This document shows, piece by piece, positions 9,299 to 16,394 of a DNA stretch of 64,000 nucleotides. The stretch is from Hydrogenophaga sp. GTDB lineage: Bacteria > Pseudomonadota > Gammaproteobacteria > Burkholderiales > Burkholderiaceae_C. The notes beneath the pieces were generated by a model. The model was not told where the DNA came from. It did no database searches and saw nothing but the letters and a program-made list of their open reading frames with translations. Positions within the stretch are counted from its first letter, which is position 1, and every line of letters starts with the position of its first letter. The translations under genes were made by a program, and so were the position numbers. The stretch is taken from the NCBI RefSeq assembly GCF_030651625.1, contig NZ_JAUSCF010000022.1, forward strand, positions 248,001 to 312,000. The letters run 5' to 3'.

Positions 9299-9769
9299 TC
9301 AACTCTTCTTCCCGGCGCGTGAACTGGCGGCCATTCCGCCAGTGGCTTTCCATTCGTTGTAGCCACCGTGCAGCAAGCGCACGTTCTCGAACCCGTCCAG
9401 GCGCAGCGCCACGGCAACCATCCCCGCGAAGGAGCTGGTGTTGCAGTAGACGAGGATGGTCTTGTCCTTGGGCAACTTGGCACGTTGCGCGAAGACCTGG
9501 CGCCACTCGATGTTGACCGCACCCAGGATGTGTTCCTTGGAGAACTGAGCGGCGTCGCGTACGTCGAGCACGTACAGTTTTTTATAGTCCTCGGGCGCCA
9601 GTTGCTCGGCCATGATGGTGCCTCCGTTGGCATCGGCGAAGTCGAAGTAGCCCTCAAGGGCACTGACAGTGGCTTTGTCGGCTTGGGCCTGTGCCGCGAA
9701 GGGCAGGCAGGCAGCCGCGGTGAAGGCGAGGATGATGGTTGTTCTACGTGGGTACACGGTTGTCTCCAT
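9299..9769 (-). CDS. Periplasmic rhodanese-like sulfurtransferase
   Basis: 156 residues. The signal peptide (about 1-28, cleavage after AAQAQA) exports a single rhodanese domain. The family marks are VLDVRDAAQFSKEHILGAVN and the active-site loop YCNTSS with Cys109 as persulfide carrier, ending in HGGYNEWKATGG. It starts 13 bp behind the MFS gene and is the last gene of the sulfur operon. A likely role is handling sulfane sulfur outside the membrane, complementing the cytoplasmic PDO-like enzyme; the donor and acceptor are unknown. Confidence 0.85.
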   Translation of the reverse strand: METTVYPRRTTIILAFTAAACLPFAAQAQADKATVSALEGYFDFADANGGTIMAEQLAPEDYKKLYVLDVRDAAQFSKEHILGAVNIEWRQVFAQRAKLPKDKTILVYCNTSSFAGMVAVALRLDGFENVRLLHGGYNEWKATGGMAASSRAGKKS

Positions 9770-9782
9770 GGATTAATAAAAC

Positions 9783-11060
9783 TCAGGTGGCGGGATTGAG
9801 CCTGGGGTGGGTTTCCTCACCCCAGCGAAACAGCACGGCGCCAGACACCAGCATGGCGACCGCGACAAACCAGAATGCGCTCTCGATCCGGCCGCCCCAG
9901 GCGGCGGCTGCACCCAGGCCGAGCGCGCCAATACCGTAGCCCAGGTCGCGCCAGAAGCGGTAGATCCCGATGGCCGAGGCGCGCCAGTTGGGGTGAGCGA
10001 TGTCGGCGACTGCGGCACTCAGGTTCGGATACAGCATGGCCATGCCAAGGCCGGCGATGGCGGCCGATGTGCTCCACCACAGCGAGCCGGTGCCCAGTGG
10101 CATCAATGCCACGCCTGCACCACATATCCACATGCCCCACGCGTTGAGAAGGTGCCTCCCGACGCGGTCGGATAGCCGACCGGTGAAGAACTGCGCCGCA
10201 CCCCAGGTGAAGCCGTAAACGCCGACGATCCAGCCGATGCCCGGCAGACTCACGCCCTGTTGGTGCAGGTAGACCGGCCAGAACGCCCACACCAACGCAT
10301 CGACGAACTTCTCGACCAGGCCCGCCTGGCAAATGGCTGCCATGCGTCGGTCTCGCCAACTCATGAGGGCGAATATTTCGGACGTTGAAGGGCGTTCGCT
10401 GACCGACTGGGGATAGCGCGGTCGGAAAGCCAACGCACCCTGGACGGCGTGGCGCTTCACCTCGTCGTGTGCCCACGGCAGGGTTTCTTCAACCGAGAGC
10501 CAGGCCAGCACAGCGGCCAGCCCGATGACGACCATGCCGAACCAGAGCAGTCCTTCTCGCGCGCCGAGCATCGAGGCCAGGTAGCCCGTGACCACGCCCG
10601 CGATGGCGACGCCGACATAGCCAGAAAACTCGTTCAGACCAATGACGAGGCCGCGCTGGTCGGCCCGGGTGAAGTCCAGCTTGGCCGTCTGCGTCATGGA
10701 CCATGTCAGCCCTTGATTGATGCCCAGTAGCACCGTGGCAAACACGACCCACGACCAGCTCGGAGCGAAGTAGATGAGTCCCGGAATGGGCAACGCGACC
10801 AGCCAACCGAGCAGCAGAACACGCTTGCGTCCCCACTGTTCTGCCATGCGCCCTGCGACGAAATTCATCGCCCCTTTGACGAACCCGAACGCGACGACGA
10901 AGGCCACCAGCAGCATGAACGAGCCGCGTGGCACGCCGAACTCGGTCTCAGCGAGCGCCGGTACCACGTTGCGCATCATCCCGATGGTCATCCCCACGAG
11001 CAGCACCTGCAGCAGCTGCTGCAGGAACTGACCCAGGTTGGCGCGGATGCCGAAGTGCAT
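9783..11060 (-). CDS. MFS transporter of the sulfur operon
   Basis: 425 residues with about 12 predicted membrane helices and the MFS loop motif GRMAEQWGRKRVLLLG after helix 2, repeated as GRLSDRVGRHLLNAW in the second half. The central loop is about 50 residues long and charged. It begins seven bases after the MBL gene ends, inside an operon of persulfide enzymes, so a sulfur compound is a reasonable guess as substrate; the sequence does not name it. Confidence 0.8.
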   Translation of the reverse strand: MHFGIRANLGQFLQQLLQVLLVGMTIGMMRNVVPALAETEFGVPRGSFMLLVAFVVAFGFVKGAMNFVAGRMAEQWGRKRVLLLGWLVALPIPGLIYFAPSWSWVVFATVLLGINQGLTWSMTQTAKLDFTRADQRGLVIGLNEFSGYVGVAIAGVVTGYLASMLGAREGLLWFGMVVIGLAAVLAWLSVEETLPWAHDEVKRHAVQGALAFRPRYPQSVSERPSTSEIFALMSWRDRRMAAICQAGLVEKFVDALVWAFWPVYLHQQGVSLPGIGWIVGVYGFTWGAAQFFTGRLSDRVGRHLLNAWGMWICGAGVALMPLGTGSLWWSTSAAIAGLGMAMLYPNLSAAVADIAHPNWRASAIGIYRFWRDLGYGIGALGLGAAAAWGGRIESAFWFVAVAMLVSGAVLFRWGEETHPRLNPAT

Positions 11061-11067
11061 CGGGGTT

Positions 11068-11823
11068 TCAGGCAGCGGTCGCTGCCGACACCGTGCCCCG
11101 CAGGTTGGCGGCGACGATCAGAGCCATGTCGGCGGGCTGGGGAGGTATGTCTGCTGTCAGCGCCGCTACGAAGTCTGAGCGACTCATCGACAGCATGGGG
11201 TTGAACCGCTTCTCGAAGCCGATGGTCGACGCAGGCTTGCCAGACAACCCCGCCCCACAGGCGCTGCCGGCCTGGTGGCCCGGATAGATCTCCAGTTCCG
11301 CCGGCAGCGTGAGCAGTTTGGACTGCAACGTATCGTACAGCTGGGCCGCCATCTCGTGCTCGCGTCCGGCGAGGTCGGGCCTGCCGACGGCACCAACGAA
11401 AAGCGTGTCGCCGGTGATGACAAACCAGGGTTCATCGCCGCGGCGCAGGTCGCGCACAACCAGGCAAATGCTGTCGGGCGTGTGCCCTGGCGTGTGCACG
11501 ACATCCACGACCACATTGCCCGCCTCCAGCCGCTGGCCATCACGAAGCGGCAGGAACTCAAAATCCACGCGCCCCTGGTTGCTTTCATGCAGGCAGTAGG
11601 CAGAACCTGTTCGACGTGCCAGCTCGGGGCCGCCTGAATAGTGGTCCGCATGCACATGCGTGTCGATCACATGGGCGATCTGCACACCCGCCTTCTCGGC
11701 CTCCTCGATGAACCAGTCTTCATCGCCTGCGACGACATCGACTGCAACGGCCTTTTGCAGGCCAGCGCAACCAAAGAAATAGGAAAGCGTGGCGTTGGCC
11801 GCTGGATGTTGGCGAAAGAACAT
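11068..11823 (-). CDS. MBL-fold persulfide dioxygenase-like protein (ETHE1 family)
   Basis: 251 residues. Metallo-beta-lactamase fold with THVHADH (His56, His58, Asp60, His61), HTPGHTPDS (His110, His114) and the ITGDTLFVGAVGRPDLAG segment typical of ETHE1/Blh persulfide dioxygenases, which oxidise glutathione persulfide to sulfite. The YPGHQAGSACG motif and a C-terminal TIGFEKRFNP also match. ATG11823 has AGGAGA seven bases upstream; a longer frame to 11874 overlaps nothing useful. The fused rhodanese domain of some homologues is absent, but separate rhodaneses lie in the same operon. Confidence 0.85.
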   Translation of the reverse strand: MFFRQHPAANATLSYFFGCAGLQKAVAVDVVAGDEDWFIEEAEKAGVQIAHVIDTHVHADHYSGGPELARRTGSAYCLHESNQGRVDFEFLPLRDGQRLEAGNVVVDVVHTPGHTPDSICLVVRDLRRGDEPWFVITGDTLFVGAVGRPDLAGREHEMAAQLYDTLQSKLLTLPAELEIYPGHQAGSACGAGLSGKPASTIGFEKRFNPMLSMSRSDFVAALTADIPPQPADMALIVAANLRGTVSAATAA

Positions 11824-11837
11824 GGTTGTCTCCTGAG

Positions 11838-12188
11838 TCAGAACACCAGCGCCTTGTCGGCCCAGGCGGTCCACTGGGTGAGTTCATCGAGCGTGCTGCG
11901 GTGCGCACCGGGGATGAGGTCCTCGGCCGCCATGCCTCGGGCGTCCATGCAGGTGCCACAGACGCCGATGCCACCTCCGTGGCGGACCAGGGAGCCCAGC
12001 ATCACCTCAAGGTTGTAGAAACCGGTGGGCACCCTCTGCTTGTTGTGCGCTGCTGCGGCAGCATCGCCGATGAGGAAAACCCTGACCTCGTGCTCCTCCT
12101 GTGACGACAGGGCGCCGGCGAGGCGGGCGCCGTTGTAGGTGCGCTCACTCCCGTAGGGTGCATCGTTCAAGATCAGAAGCGTTTTCAT
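11838..12188 (-). CDS. DsrE-family sulfur-carrier-like protein
   Basis: 116 residues. The fold marks are MKTLLILNDAPYGSERTYNG at the N-terminus and a CGTC pair (Cys77, Cys80) in GGGIGVCGTCMDARGM, the place where DsrE/TusD-type proteins carry a persulfide. It is 12 bp behind the regulator gene and 14 bp ahead of the MBL gene. In this company it is likely to shuttle sulfane sulfur between rhodanese and dioxygenase; this is inference from family and neighbourhood. Confidence 0.85.
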   Translation of the reverse strand: MKTLLILNDAPYGSERTYNGARLAGALSSQEEHEVRVFLIGDAAAAAHNKQRVPTGFYNLEVMLGSLVRHGGGIGVCGTCMDARGMAAEDLIPGAHRSTLDELTQWTAWADKALVF

Positions 12189-12200
12189 GTTGACCTCGGT

Positions 12201-12854
12201 TCAATCTGCAACGGGCAGTCCGCGGGCGCGCCACTCGGCCACACCGTCCGTCAGGTGGAAGGCCTGATACCCCTTCTTTCGAAGCAACTCGACCGCGTCC
12301 TTGGCCATGAGGCAGAAGGGACCCCGGCAATACGCAACGACCGGAATGTTCTTGGGCAACTCGGCGATGCGCTTCTTCAGTTCATCAACGGGCAGCGAGC
12401 GGGCATGAGGAAGGTGTGCCGCCGCGTATTCATCCTCAGGTCGCACGTCCAGAACCAGAACCTCTCCGGCTGCCGCCCGACGCAGGATGTCGGCTCGACT
12501 CACGCCTTGCAGTTCATCGCCGTGCTCGACGATGGAAGTGAGTGCCATTTGCAACTCGACCAGGCGTTCCTCGGCCTCTGAACGCAGGTTGACCCAAAGG
12601 TCGGCCACGCTGGTGCTGGCCAGCCGGTACAGAACATATTTGCCATCCTTGCGCGTATCGACCAAGCGCGCGAGGCGCAACTCCTTCAAGTGAGCGCTGG
12701 TGAGCTTGACGCTGATCTCTGCCTGCGCTGCCAGCATCTCTACGGTCTTCTCGCCTTGGCACAGCAGCTCGATCAGCTCCAGACGCTTCGGGCTGGCGAC
12801 CGCTTTGCCAATGCGGGCGACCTGCTCATAAAGTTGGTTCTTGAGTTCTCTCAT
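12201..12854 (-). CDS. ArsR-type HTH regulator fused to a rhodanese domain
   Basis: 217 residues. The N-terminal winged-helix ArsR domain (about 1-100) includes ASPKRLELIELLCQGEKTVE and VKLTSAHLKELRLARLV; Cys32 lies in its second helix. The C-terminal rhodanese domain (about 118-215) has VLDVRPEDEYAAAHLPHARS and the active-site loop CRGPFC (Cys176, Cys181). Such fusions are suited to sense sulfane sulfur directly. It heads the sulfur operon and an inverted repeat lies nine bases upstream, so autoregulation is likely. There is no Shine-Dalgarno before the ATG, while a plausible -10 element ends six bases before it. Confidence 0.88.
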   Translation of the reverse strand: MRELKNQLYEQVARIGKAVASPKRLELIELLCQGEKTVEMLAAQAEISVKLTSAHLKELRLARLVDTRKDGKYVLYRLASTSVADLWVNLRSEAEERLVELQMALTSIVEHGDELQGVSRADILRRAAAGEVLVLDVRPEDEYAAAHLPHARSLPVDELKKRIAELPKNIPVVAYCRGPFCLMAKDAVELLRKKGYQAFHLTDGVAEWRARGLPVAD

Positions 12855-12860
12855 GCGAAC

Positions 12861-12890
12861 ATTCTAGCGTTTGTTAGACTGTTTGGGCAA
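12861..12890 (-). promoter_or_regulatory. Candidate promoter and operator of the sulfur operon
   Basis: On the minus strand TTGCCC (12885-12890), an 18-base spacer and TAGAAT (12861-12866) form a plausible sigma-70 promoter. The imperfect inverted repeat TCTAAC-AAAC-GCTAGA (12863-12878) overlaps the spacer and -10, where an ArsR-type repressor would block transcription. The predicted start site falls on or next to the A of the ATG at 12854. Confidence 0.5.
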
Positions 12891-13117
12891 TGACAGTCGC
12901 TTCGGCTCGGTACCTGTCCATGAGCCTTGGAGACGAATGCAGGTAGATGCGGTACGGCGGAAACAATGGTCTGTCGACAGCAGATGGTCTCCCTGGGAAG
13001 GCGAGGCCCCGAAAACAACGCACTCTGGCGTATGGACTGATGCCTCTTTCTGGAATGCCATCAGCGAGTCAATCTGGTTCTGGAGCAGTGGCTGCACGCA
13101 ACATTCAGAAACGACAA
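12879..13117. other. Gene-free stretch at the element 1/element 2 border
   Basis: Between the start of the sulfur operon and the terminator-att module. Frames crossing it run through the att repeat and show no family motif. Nothing else is recognised apart from the promoter already listed. Confidence 0.5.
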
Positions 13118-13137
13118 AGCCCGGTCGAAACCGGGCT
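13118..13137 (-). terminator. Hairpin of the middle tRNA-His 3' module
   Basis: Perfect 8-bp stem AGCCCGGT / ACCGGGCT with a CGAA tetraloop. On the minus strand the following tract is TTGTCGTTT, a weak T-run. It stands 11 bases from the middle att repeat, the same arrangement as at the other two tRNA-His copies. Confidence 0.65.
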
Positions 13138-13148
13138 AAGTGCTTGAA

Positions 13149-13202
13149 TCATATGGGGTGGCTGATGGGGCTCGAACCCACGACAACAGGAATCACAATC
13201 CT
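13149..13202 (-). repeat. Middle copy of tRNA-His 3' part (54-bp att repeat)
   Basis: 54 bases identical to 21055-21108. On the minus strand it covers the anticodon stem-loop, variable region, T-arm, acceptor strand and CCA of tRNA-His plus five bases beyond. After position 13202 identity ends at once. It is the distal attachment-site copy made when element 2 integrated. Confidence 0.93.
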
Positions 13203-13329
13203 AAAAAATAAGCATTCGCCTGCGTTGAATCTAGTAGATACAATCAATACAAATCAACGACTTACGGTTATTTCGCTGGATGCGTGAACAGTTACCGCGT
13301 TGATGGATATTCGGCAATATTCGATGAAT

Positions 13330-13351
13330 TTGCCTACAGATTGCCTACAGA
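13330..13351 (+). repeat. Two tandem 11-bp repeats, probable integrase arm sites (left)
   Basis: TTGCCTACAGA occurs twice head to tail (13330-13340 and 13341-13351), 15 bases before the integrase start. Three tandem copies of the same 11-mer lie near the other end of the element (20970-21002). Paired short repeats in this position are typical arm-type binding sites of tyrosine recombinases. Their overlap with the integrase leader would allow self-repression. Confidence 0.75.
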
Positions 13352-13366
13352 TTCAAAAAGGCCACC

Positions 13367-14800
13367 GTGGCAGCAACAAAGAACCGGGTTCGTTTGACCG
13401 CTGGCCGTGTCGAGTCGTTCACCTGTCCGCCCGGCAAATCACAGGCGTTTCTGTGGGACACAGAAGCCCCGACCCTGGCCCTGCGAGCCACACCCACCGG
13501 ACGCAAAACCTACGTTTTCGAGTCGCGCCTTAACGGGGCTTCGCTGCGCATCAACATCGGCACGCTGGCCGCTACCCTGGAGCAAGCTCGCACCAAAGCC
13601 ACAGCGCTGGCCGTCATGGTGGATTCAGGCATCGACCCGCGCGAAGTGGAGCGCCAACAACAGGCAGACAAAGCCGCCCAAGCCGTTGCCGCCGATGCGC
13701 GCGCCCTTGCCGCTCAACAAGAGGCCGTGACCGTGGGCGAAGTGTGGGCCGCTTACCTGACCGAGCGCCGCCCTTTCTGGGGTGAGCTGCACTACCGCGA
13801 CCATCTGGACAAAGCCAAAGCCGGTGGCGAACCTTCAAAGCGCCGAGGGGCAGACAAGGACGCCAAAACCCAGCCTGGCCCGCTGGCCGCTTTAATGCCG
13901 TTGCCGCTGAAAGACCTTGACCAAGCCACGATAGAGCGCTGGGCAGCCACCGAGGGCAAAACCCGACCATCATCTGCCCGGCTGGCATGGCGACTGTTGA
14001 CGGTGTTTCTGACGTGGTGCGGTGAACAGCCCCAGTACGCCCGAATCCTGCCTGCGAAGAACCCGGCGAAGACGAAGAAAGCACGTGAGGCGCTGGGAAG
14101 GCCCGGCGTGAAGTCTGACGTACTGACCCGCGAACAACTGCCCGCATGGTTTGCCCAGGTACGCCAGATTCAGAACCCCTGCATTGCCGCTGCCCTGCAG
14201 GTGATGCTGCTGACAGGCGCGCGGCCCGGTGAAGTCATGGGCCTTCGCTGGGAAGACCTGAACACGCAATGGAAGGGAATCTCCTTCCGCGACAAGGTGG
14301 AAGGCACCCGTGAGATTCCGCTGACTCCCTATGTCGCATCCCTGCTGGCCGCCCTGCCCCGCCGCAATGAATGGGTGTTCTCAAGCGCTTACGCCCTGGA
14401 CATGAGCGCCCACAACATTAAGCGCCGCGCCGTGAAGGCAGCCAACAAGGGCACAGACGCACCAGAGGGCGACGTAAAGAACCGCAGCGCGGAAGGCAGG
14501 CTCACCGAGCCCAACACACCGCACACACGAGCATGCATGGCCGCCGGGCTGGAGGGGCTTACCTTGCATGGCCTGCGCCGTTCATTCAAGAGCCTGACTG
14601 AGTGGCTGGAAGTGCCCGTGGGGGTGGTGGCGCAGATCCAAGGCCACAAGCCCAGCGCGACCGCTGAAAAACATTACACCGTCCGCCCGCTTGACCTGTT
14701 GCGCCTACATCATGAGCGCATAGAGGCGTGGGTTCTGCAACAGGCTGGCGTGCAGTTCGACCCGAAGGCAGAGCCGGGCAAGCTGCGAGCTGTGATGTAA
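13367..14800 (+). CDS. Tyrosine-type site-specific integrase
   Basis: 477 residues from a GTG start with an AAAAAGG ribosome site six bases upstream. The N-terminal part (about 20-90) has the DUF4102-like arm-binding fold seen in tRNA-targeting integrases (TLALRATPTGRKTYVFESR, then NIGT). A central SAM-like region follows. The catalytic domain shows Arg286 in LLTGARPGEVMGLRW, His401 and Arg404 in HGLRRSF, His427 in QGHKPSATAEKHY and the nucleophile Tyr437. All catalytic residues are present, so the protein looks active. It adjoins the tRNA-His repeat and is expected to act on it. Confidence 0.95.
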   Translation: MAATKNRVRLTAGRVESFTCPPGKSQAFLWDTEAPTLALRATPTGRKTYVFESRLNGASLRINIGTLAATLEQARTKATALAVMVDSGIDPREVERQQQADKAAQAVAADARALAAQQEAVTVGEVWAAYLTERRPFWGELHYRDHLDKAKAGGEPSKRRGADKDAKTQPGPLAALMPLPLKDLDQATIERWAATEGKTRPSSARLAWRLLTVFLTWCGEQPQYARILPAKNPAKTKKAREALGRPGVKSDVLTREQLPAWFAQVRQIQNPCIAAALQVMLLTGARPGEVMGLRWEDLNTQWKGISFRDKVEGTREIPLTPYVASLLAALPRRNEWVFSSAYALDMSAHNIKRRAVKAANKGTDAPEGDVKNRSAEGRLTEPNTPHTRACMAAGLEGLTLHGLRRSFKSLTEWLEVPVGVVAQIQGHKPSATAEKHYTVRPLDLLRLHHERIEAWVLQQAGVQFDPKAEPGKLRAVM

Positions 14801-14819
14801 CTTATAATTCACAAAGCCA

Positions 14820-15149
14820 ATGTTTGAAGTTCAGACCTACCTGAGCCCCAATGGGCAAGACCCCTATGCGCGGTGGCTTGCTGCGCTGGCGGACAGGCAA
14901 GCCAGAGCCCGTGTGCTGGTTCGCGTCAACCGGATGGCCGCTGGAAACTTCGGGGACTGCAAACCCATTGGCGAAGGCGTTTGGGAACTGCGCATTGATT
15001 GGGGGCCGGGCTACCGTGTGTATTACGCCCAGGCGGGAAAGCGGCTTGTGTTGCTGCTGGCCGGTGGCGATAAGCGCACCCAGCAAGCCGATGTCGCCGC
15101 AGCCCTTGCGAATTGGAACGACTGGAAACAGCGAAGGAGACCGACATGA
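14820..15149 (+). CDS. RelE/ParE-superfamily toxin (HI1419/HigB-like)
   Basis: 109 residues. It belongs to the phage-derived Gp49/HI1419 type of RelE-fold toxins: the WLAALADRQARARVLVRVNRM helix, ELRIDWGPGYRVYYA and LLLAGGDKRTQQADVAAA strand-helix patterns are the family hallmarks. Proteins of this fold usually cleave mRNA on the ribosome. The stop codon overlaps the antitoxin start as ATGA. The toxin-first order and the antitoxin type fit the HI1419-HI1420 module. It probably stabilises the element. Confidence 0.9.
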   Translation: MFEVQTYLSPNGQDPYARWLAALADRQARARVLVRVNRMAAGNFGDCKPIGEGVWELRIDWGPGYRVYYAQAGKRLVLLLAGGDKRTQQADVAAALANWNDWKQRRRPT

Positions 15150-15478
15150 CCGCAAACAAGCTACCCACAAGCCGCCCGCATGATGCCGCCGTGGTGGAGA
15201 TGCTGCGAGCAGATCCCGACTTTGCCAATGAGTATCTGGCCGCCGCCCTTGAGGAGGCCGACGAACCCGGTGGGCAGGCTGCACTGTTGGCGGCCCTGCG
15301 CCACGTTGCCGAAGCGCAAGGCATGGCCGCAGTGGCAGAGCGCGCGGGCATTCCGCGTGAAAGCCTTTACCGTGCCCTGAGTCCCAAGGGGAATCCCACC
15401 ATCAAAACCCTGCTCGCTGTGCTGGGTGCTGCTGGCTTGCACCTAGCCGTGGCACGACACGACAGCGCCCATACCTGA
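15146..15478 (+). CDS. Antitoxin of the HI1420 type
   Basis: 110 residues. The helix-turn-helix region AEAQGMAAVAERAGIPRESLYRALSPKGNP and the LKTL-like segment IKTLLAVLGAAGLHLAV are characteristic of the addiction-module antidote family HI1420. The ATG lies inside the toxin stop (ATGA), with AAGGAG upstream, so the pair is translationally coupled. It neutralises the upstream toxin and probably represses the pair. Confidence 0.9.
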   Translation: MTANKLPTSRPHDAAVVEMLRADPDFANEYLAAALEEADEPGGQAALLAALRHVAEAQGMAAVAERAGIPRESLYRALSPKGNPTIKTLLAVLGAAGLHLAVARHDSAHT

Positions 15479-15511
15479 CGATGGCAAGGCAGTGATGAAG
15501 GAGCTTGCGCC

Positions 15512-15796
15512 ATGACTGAGCAAAAACGATTCGCCAGCGTGTGGTCTGCCATCGAAGACACACCGCAGGAAGCGGCCAGCATGCGCGCCCGCTCGGACCT
15601 GATGATGAATCTGGCCGAAGTCATCCGTAAGCAAGGCATGACGCAGGCCCAGGCTGCAGCAGTGTTCGGTGTGACTCAGCCGCGCATATCGGACCTGAGA
15701 CGGGGCGCGGTCAATCTGTTCTCGCTCAGCATGTTGCTTGATATGGCCTCGTTGGCCGAACGTGCAGGCATTTCGCGCGAGAGTGATTTTTTTTGA
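15512..15796 (+). CDS. XRE-family HTH protein, antitoxin-like, no adjacent toxin
   Basis: 94 residues. The HTH (about 33-75) reads MNLAEVIRKQGMTQAQAAAV and then FGVTQPRISDLRRG, the form found in HigA/HTH_37 antitoxins of RelE-type pairs. Such genes normally follow their own toxin, but the gene before it is the complete HI1420-type antitoxin, 33 bp upstream. It may be an orphan antitoxin that lost its toxin, or a regulator of the module. AAGGAG lies 10 bases upstream of the ATG. Confidence 0.75.
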   Translation: MTEQKRFASVWSAIEDTPQEAASMRARSDLMMNLAEVIRKQGMTQAQAAAVFGVTQPRISDLRRGAVNLFSLSMLLDMASLAERAGISRESDFF

Positions 15797-15936
15797 TGCC
15801 TGGATCCGCAAGGGTTGGCGCATATCGTCGTGTCGTTTCTCACGACCTCGGCACCATTTTGCGCACGCGTGGTGGTAGCCCTAGCAGCGGGTCAGAAGCA
15901 CGTGTTAACTTGCGGCGCTCGAAGGAGTGAAATCAA

Positions 15937-16281
15937 ATGAAACTGCTGACCTTGTTTCTTGTTCTGTCGCTGACGGGGTGTGCCAACAGTGGGGCGCTCT
16001 CAATCGGAAAGGATACCTACATGACAACAGTGCGAGTGGCGTGGAGCGGTATCACGGGCGCAAAAACTGAAGCGCTTGCAACGGCCAGTGCTGACTGCGA
16101 ATCGAAGGGTAAGGCGATGCTTCTCGGTGACCTAAGGAGCAGTGAATGCATGCTTCGAGGTGGATGCGCGGAAGCGCAGATTGTCTATTCATGTTTGGAC
16201 AAAAATGACCCAAGATACAAGGAGCCTCACATGCAGAAGGGGCCAAGTGCAGTGATTCAAATTCAAGGCCCTTCGTATTGA
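15937..16281 (+). CDS. Small predicted lipoprotein of element 2
   Basis: 114 residues. A short lipoprotein signal ends in LSLTGC (Cys15). The mature part holds four more cysteines, in ADCESKG, SSECMLRGGC and IVYSCLDKN, which suggests disulfides in the periplasm. GAAGGAG is found nine bases upstream of the ATG. I do not recognise the family. It precedes the secreted ClpP-fold gene by 113 bp on the same strand and shares its lower GC, so the two could be one cargo unit. Confidence 0.6.
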   Translation: MKLLTLFLVLSLTGCANSGALSIGKDTYMTTVRVAWSGITGAKTEALATASADCESKGKAMLLGDLRSSECMLRGGCAEAQIVYSCLDKNDPRYKEPHMQKGPSAVIQIQGPSY

Positions 16282-16394
16282 CTCCATCTGTGGATATATA
16301 TGCCTAAAAAGATATCCGTAAAGACCGGCAAATACAAGCTTTATCTGATAGCCAATCATTCCATGAGTGAGTCAACGATGATCAGGGATTCGGC

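Larger units (their letters stand above)
7684..13148. mobile_element. Element 1 at tRNA-His (sulfur-response cargo)
   Basis: Bounded by the 28-bp tRNA-His fragment at the left and by the longer tRNA-His fragment at 13149-13202. It holds a TonB-like gene and a five-gene sulfur operon, all on the minus strand. No integrase was found; the left 620 bases contain no recognisable gene and may be where one decayed. Integration as a unit is inferred from the repeats. The alternative is that the whole 13.4 kb entered as one composite element. Confidence 0.6.

Noticed and set aside
13149..13202. Middle tRNA-His copy considered as a second tRNA gene
   Set aside because: The 5' half (acceptor 5' strand and D-arm) is missing, so it cannot fold as a tRNA.
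12871..13287. Plus-strand frame across the middle att repeat
   Set aside because: It reads through the terminator hairpin and the tRNA-derived repeat; no ribosome site or motif.
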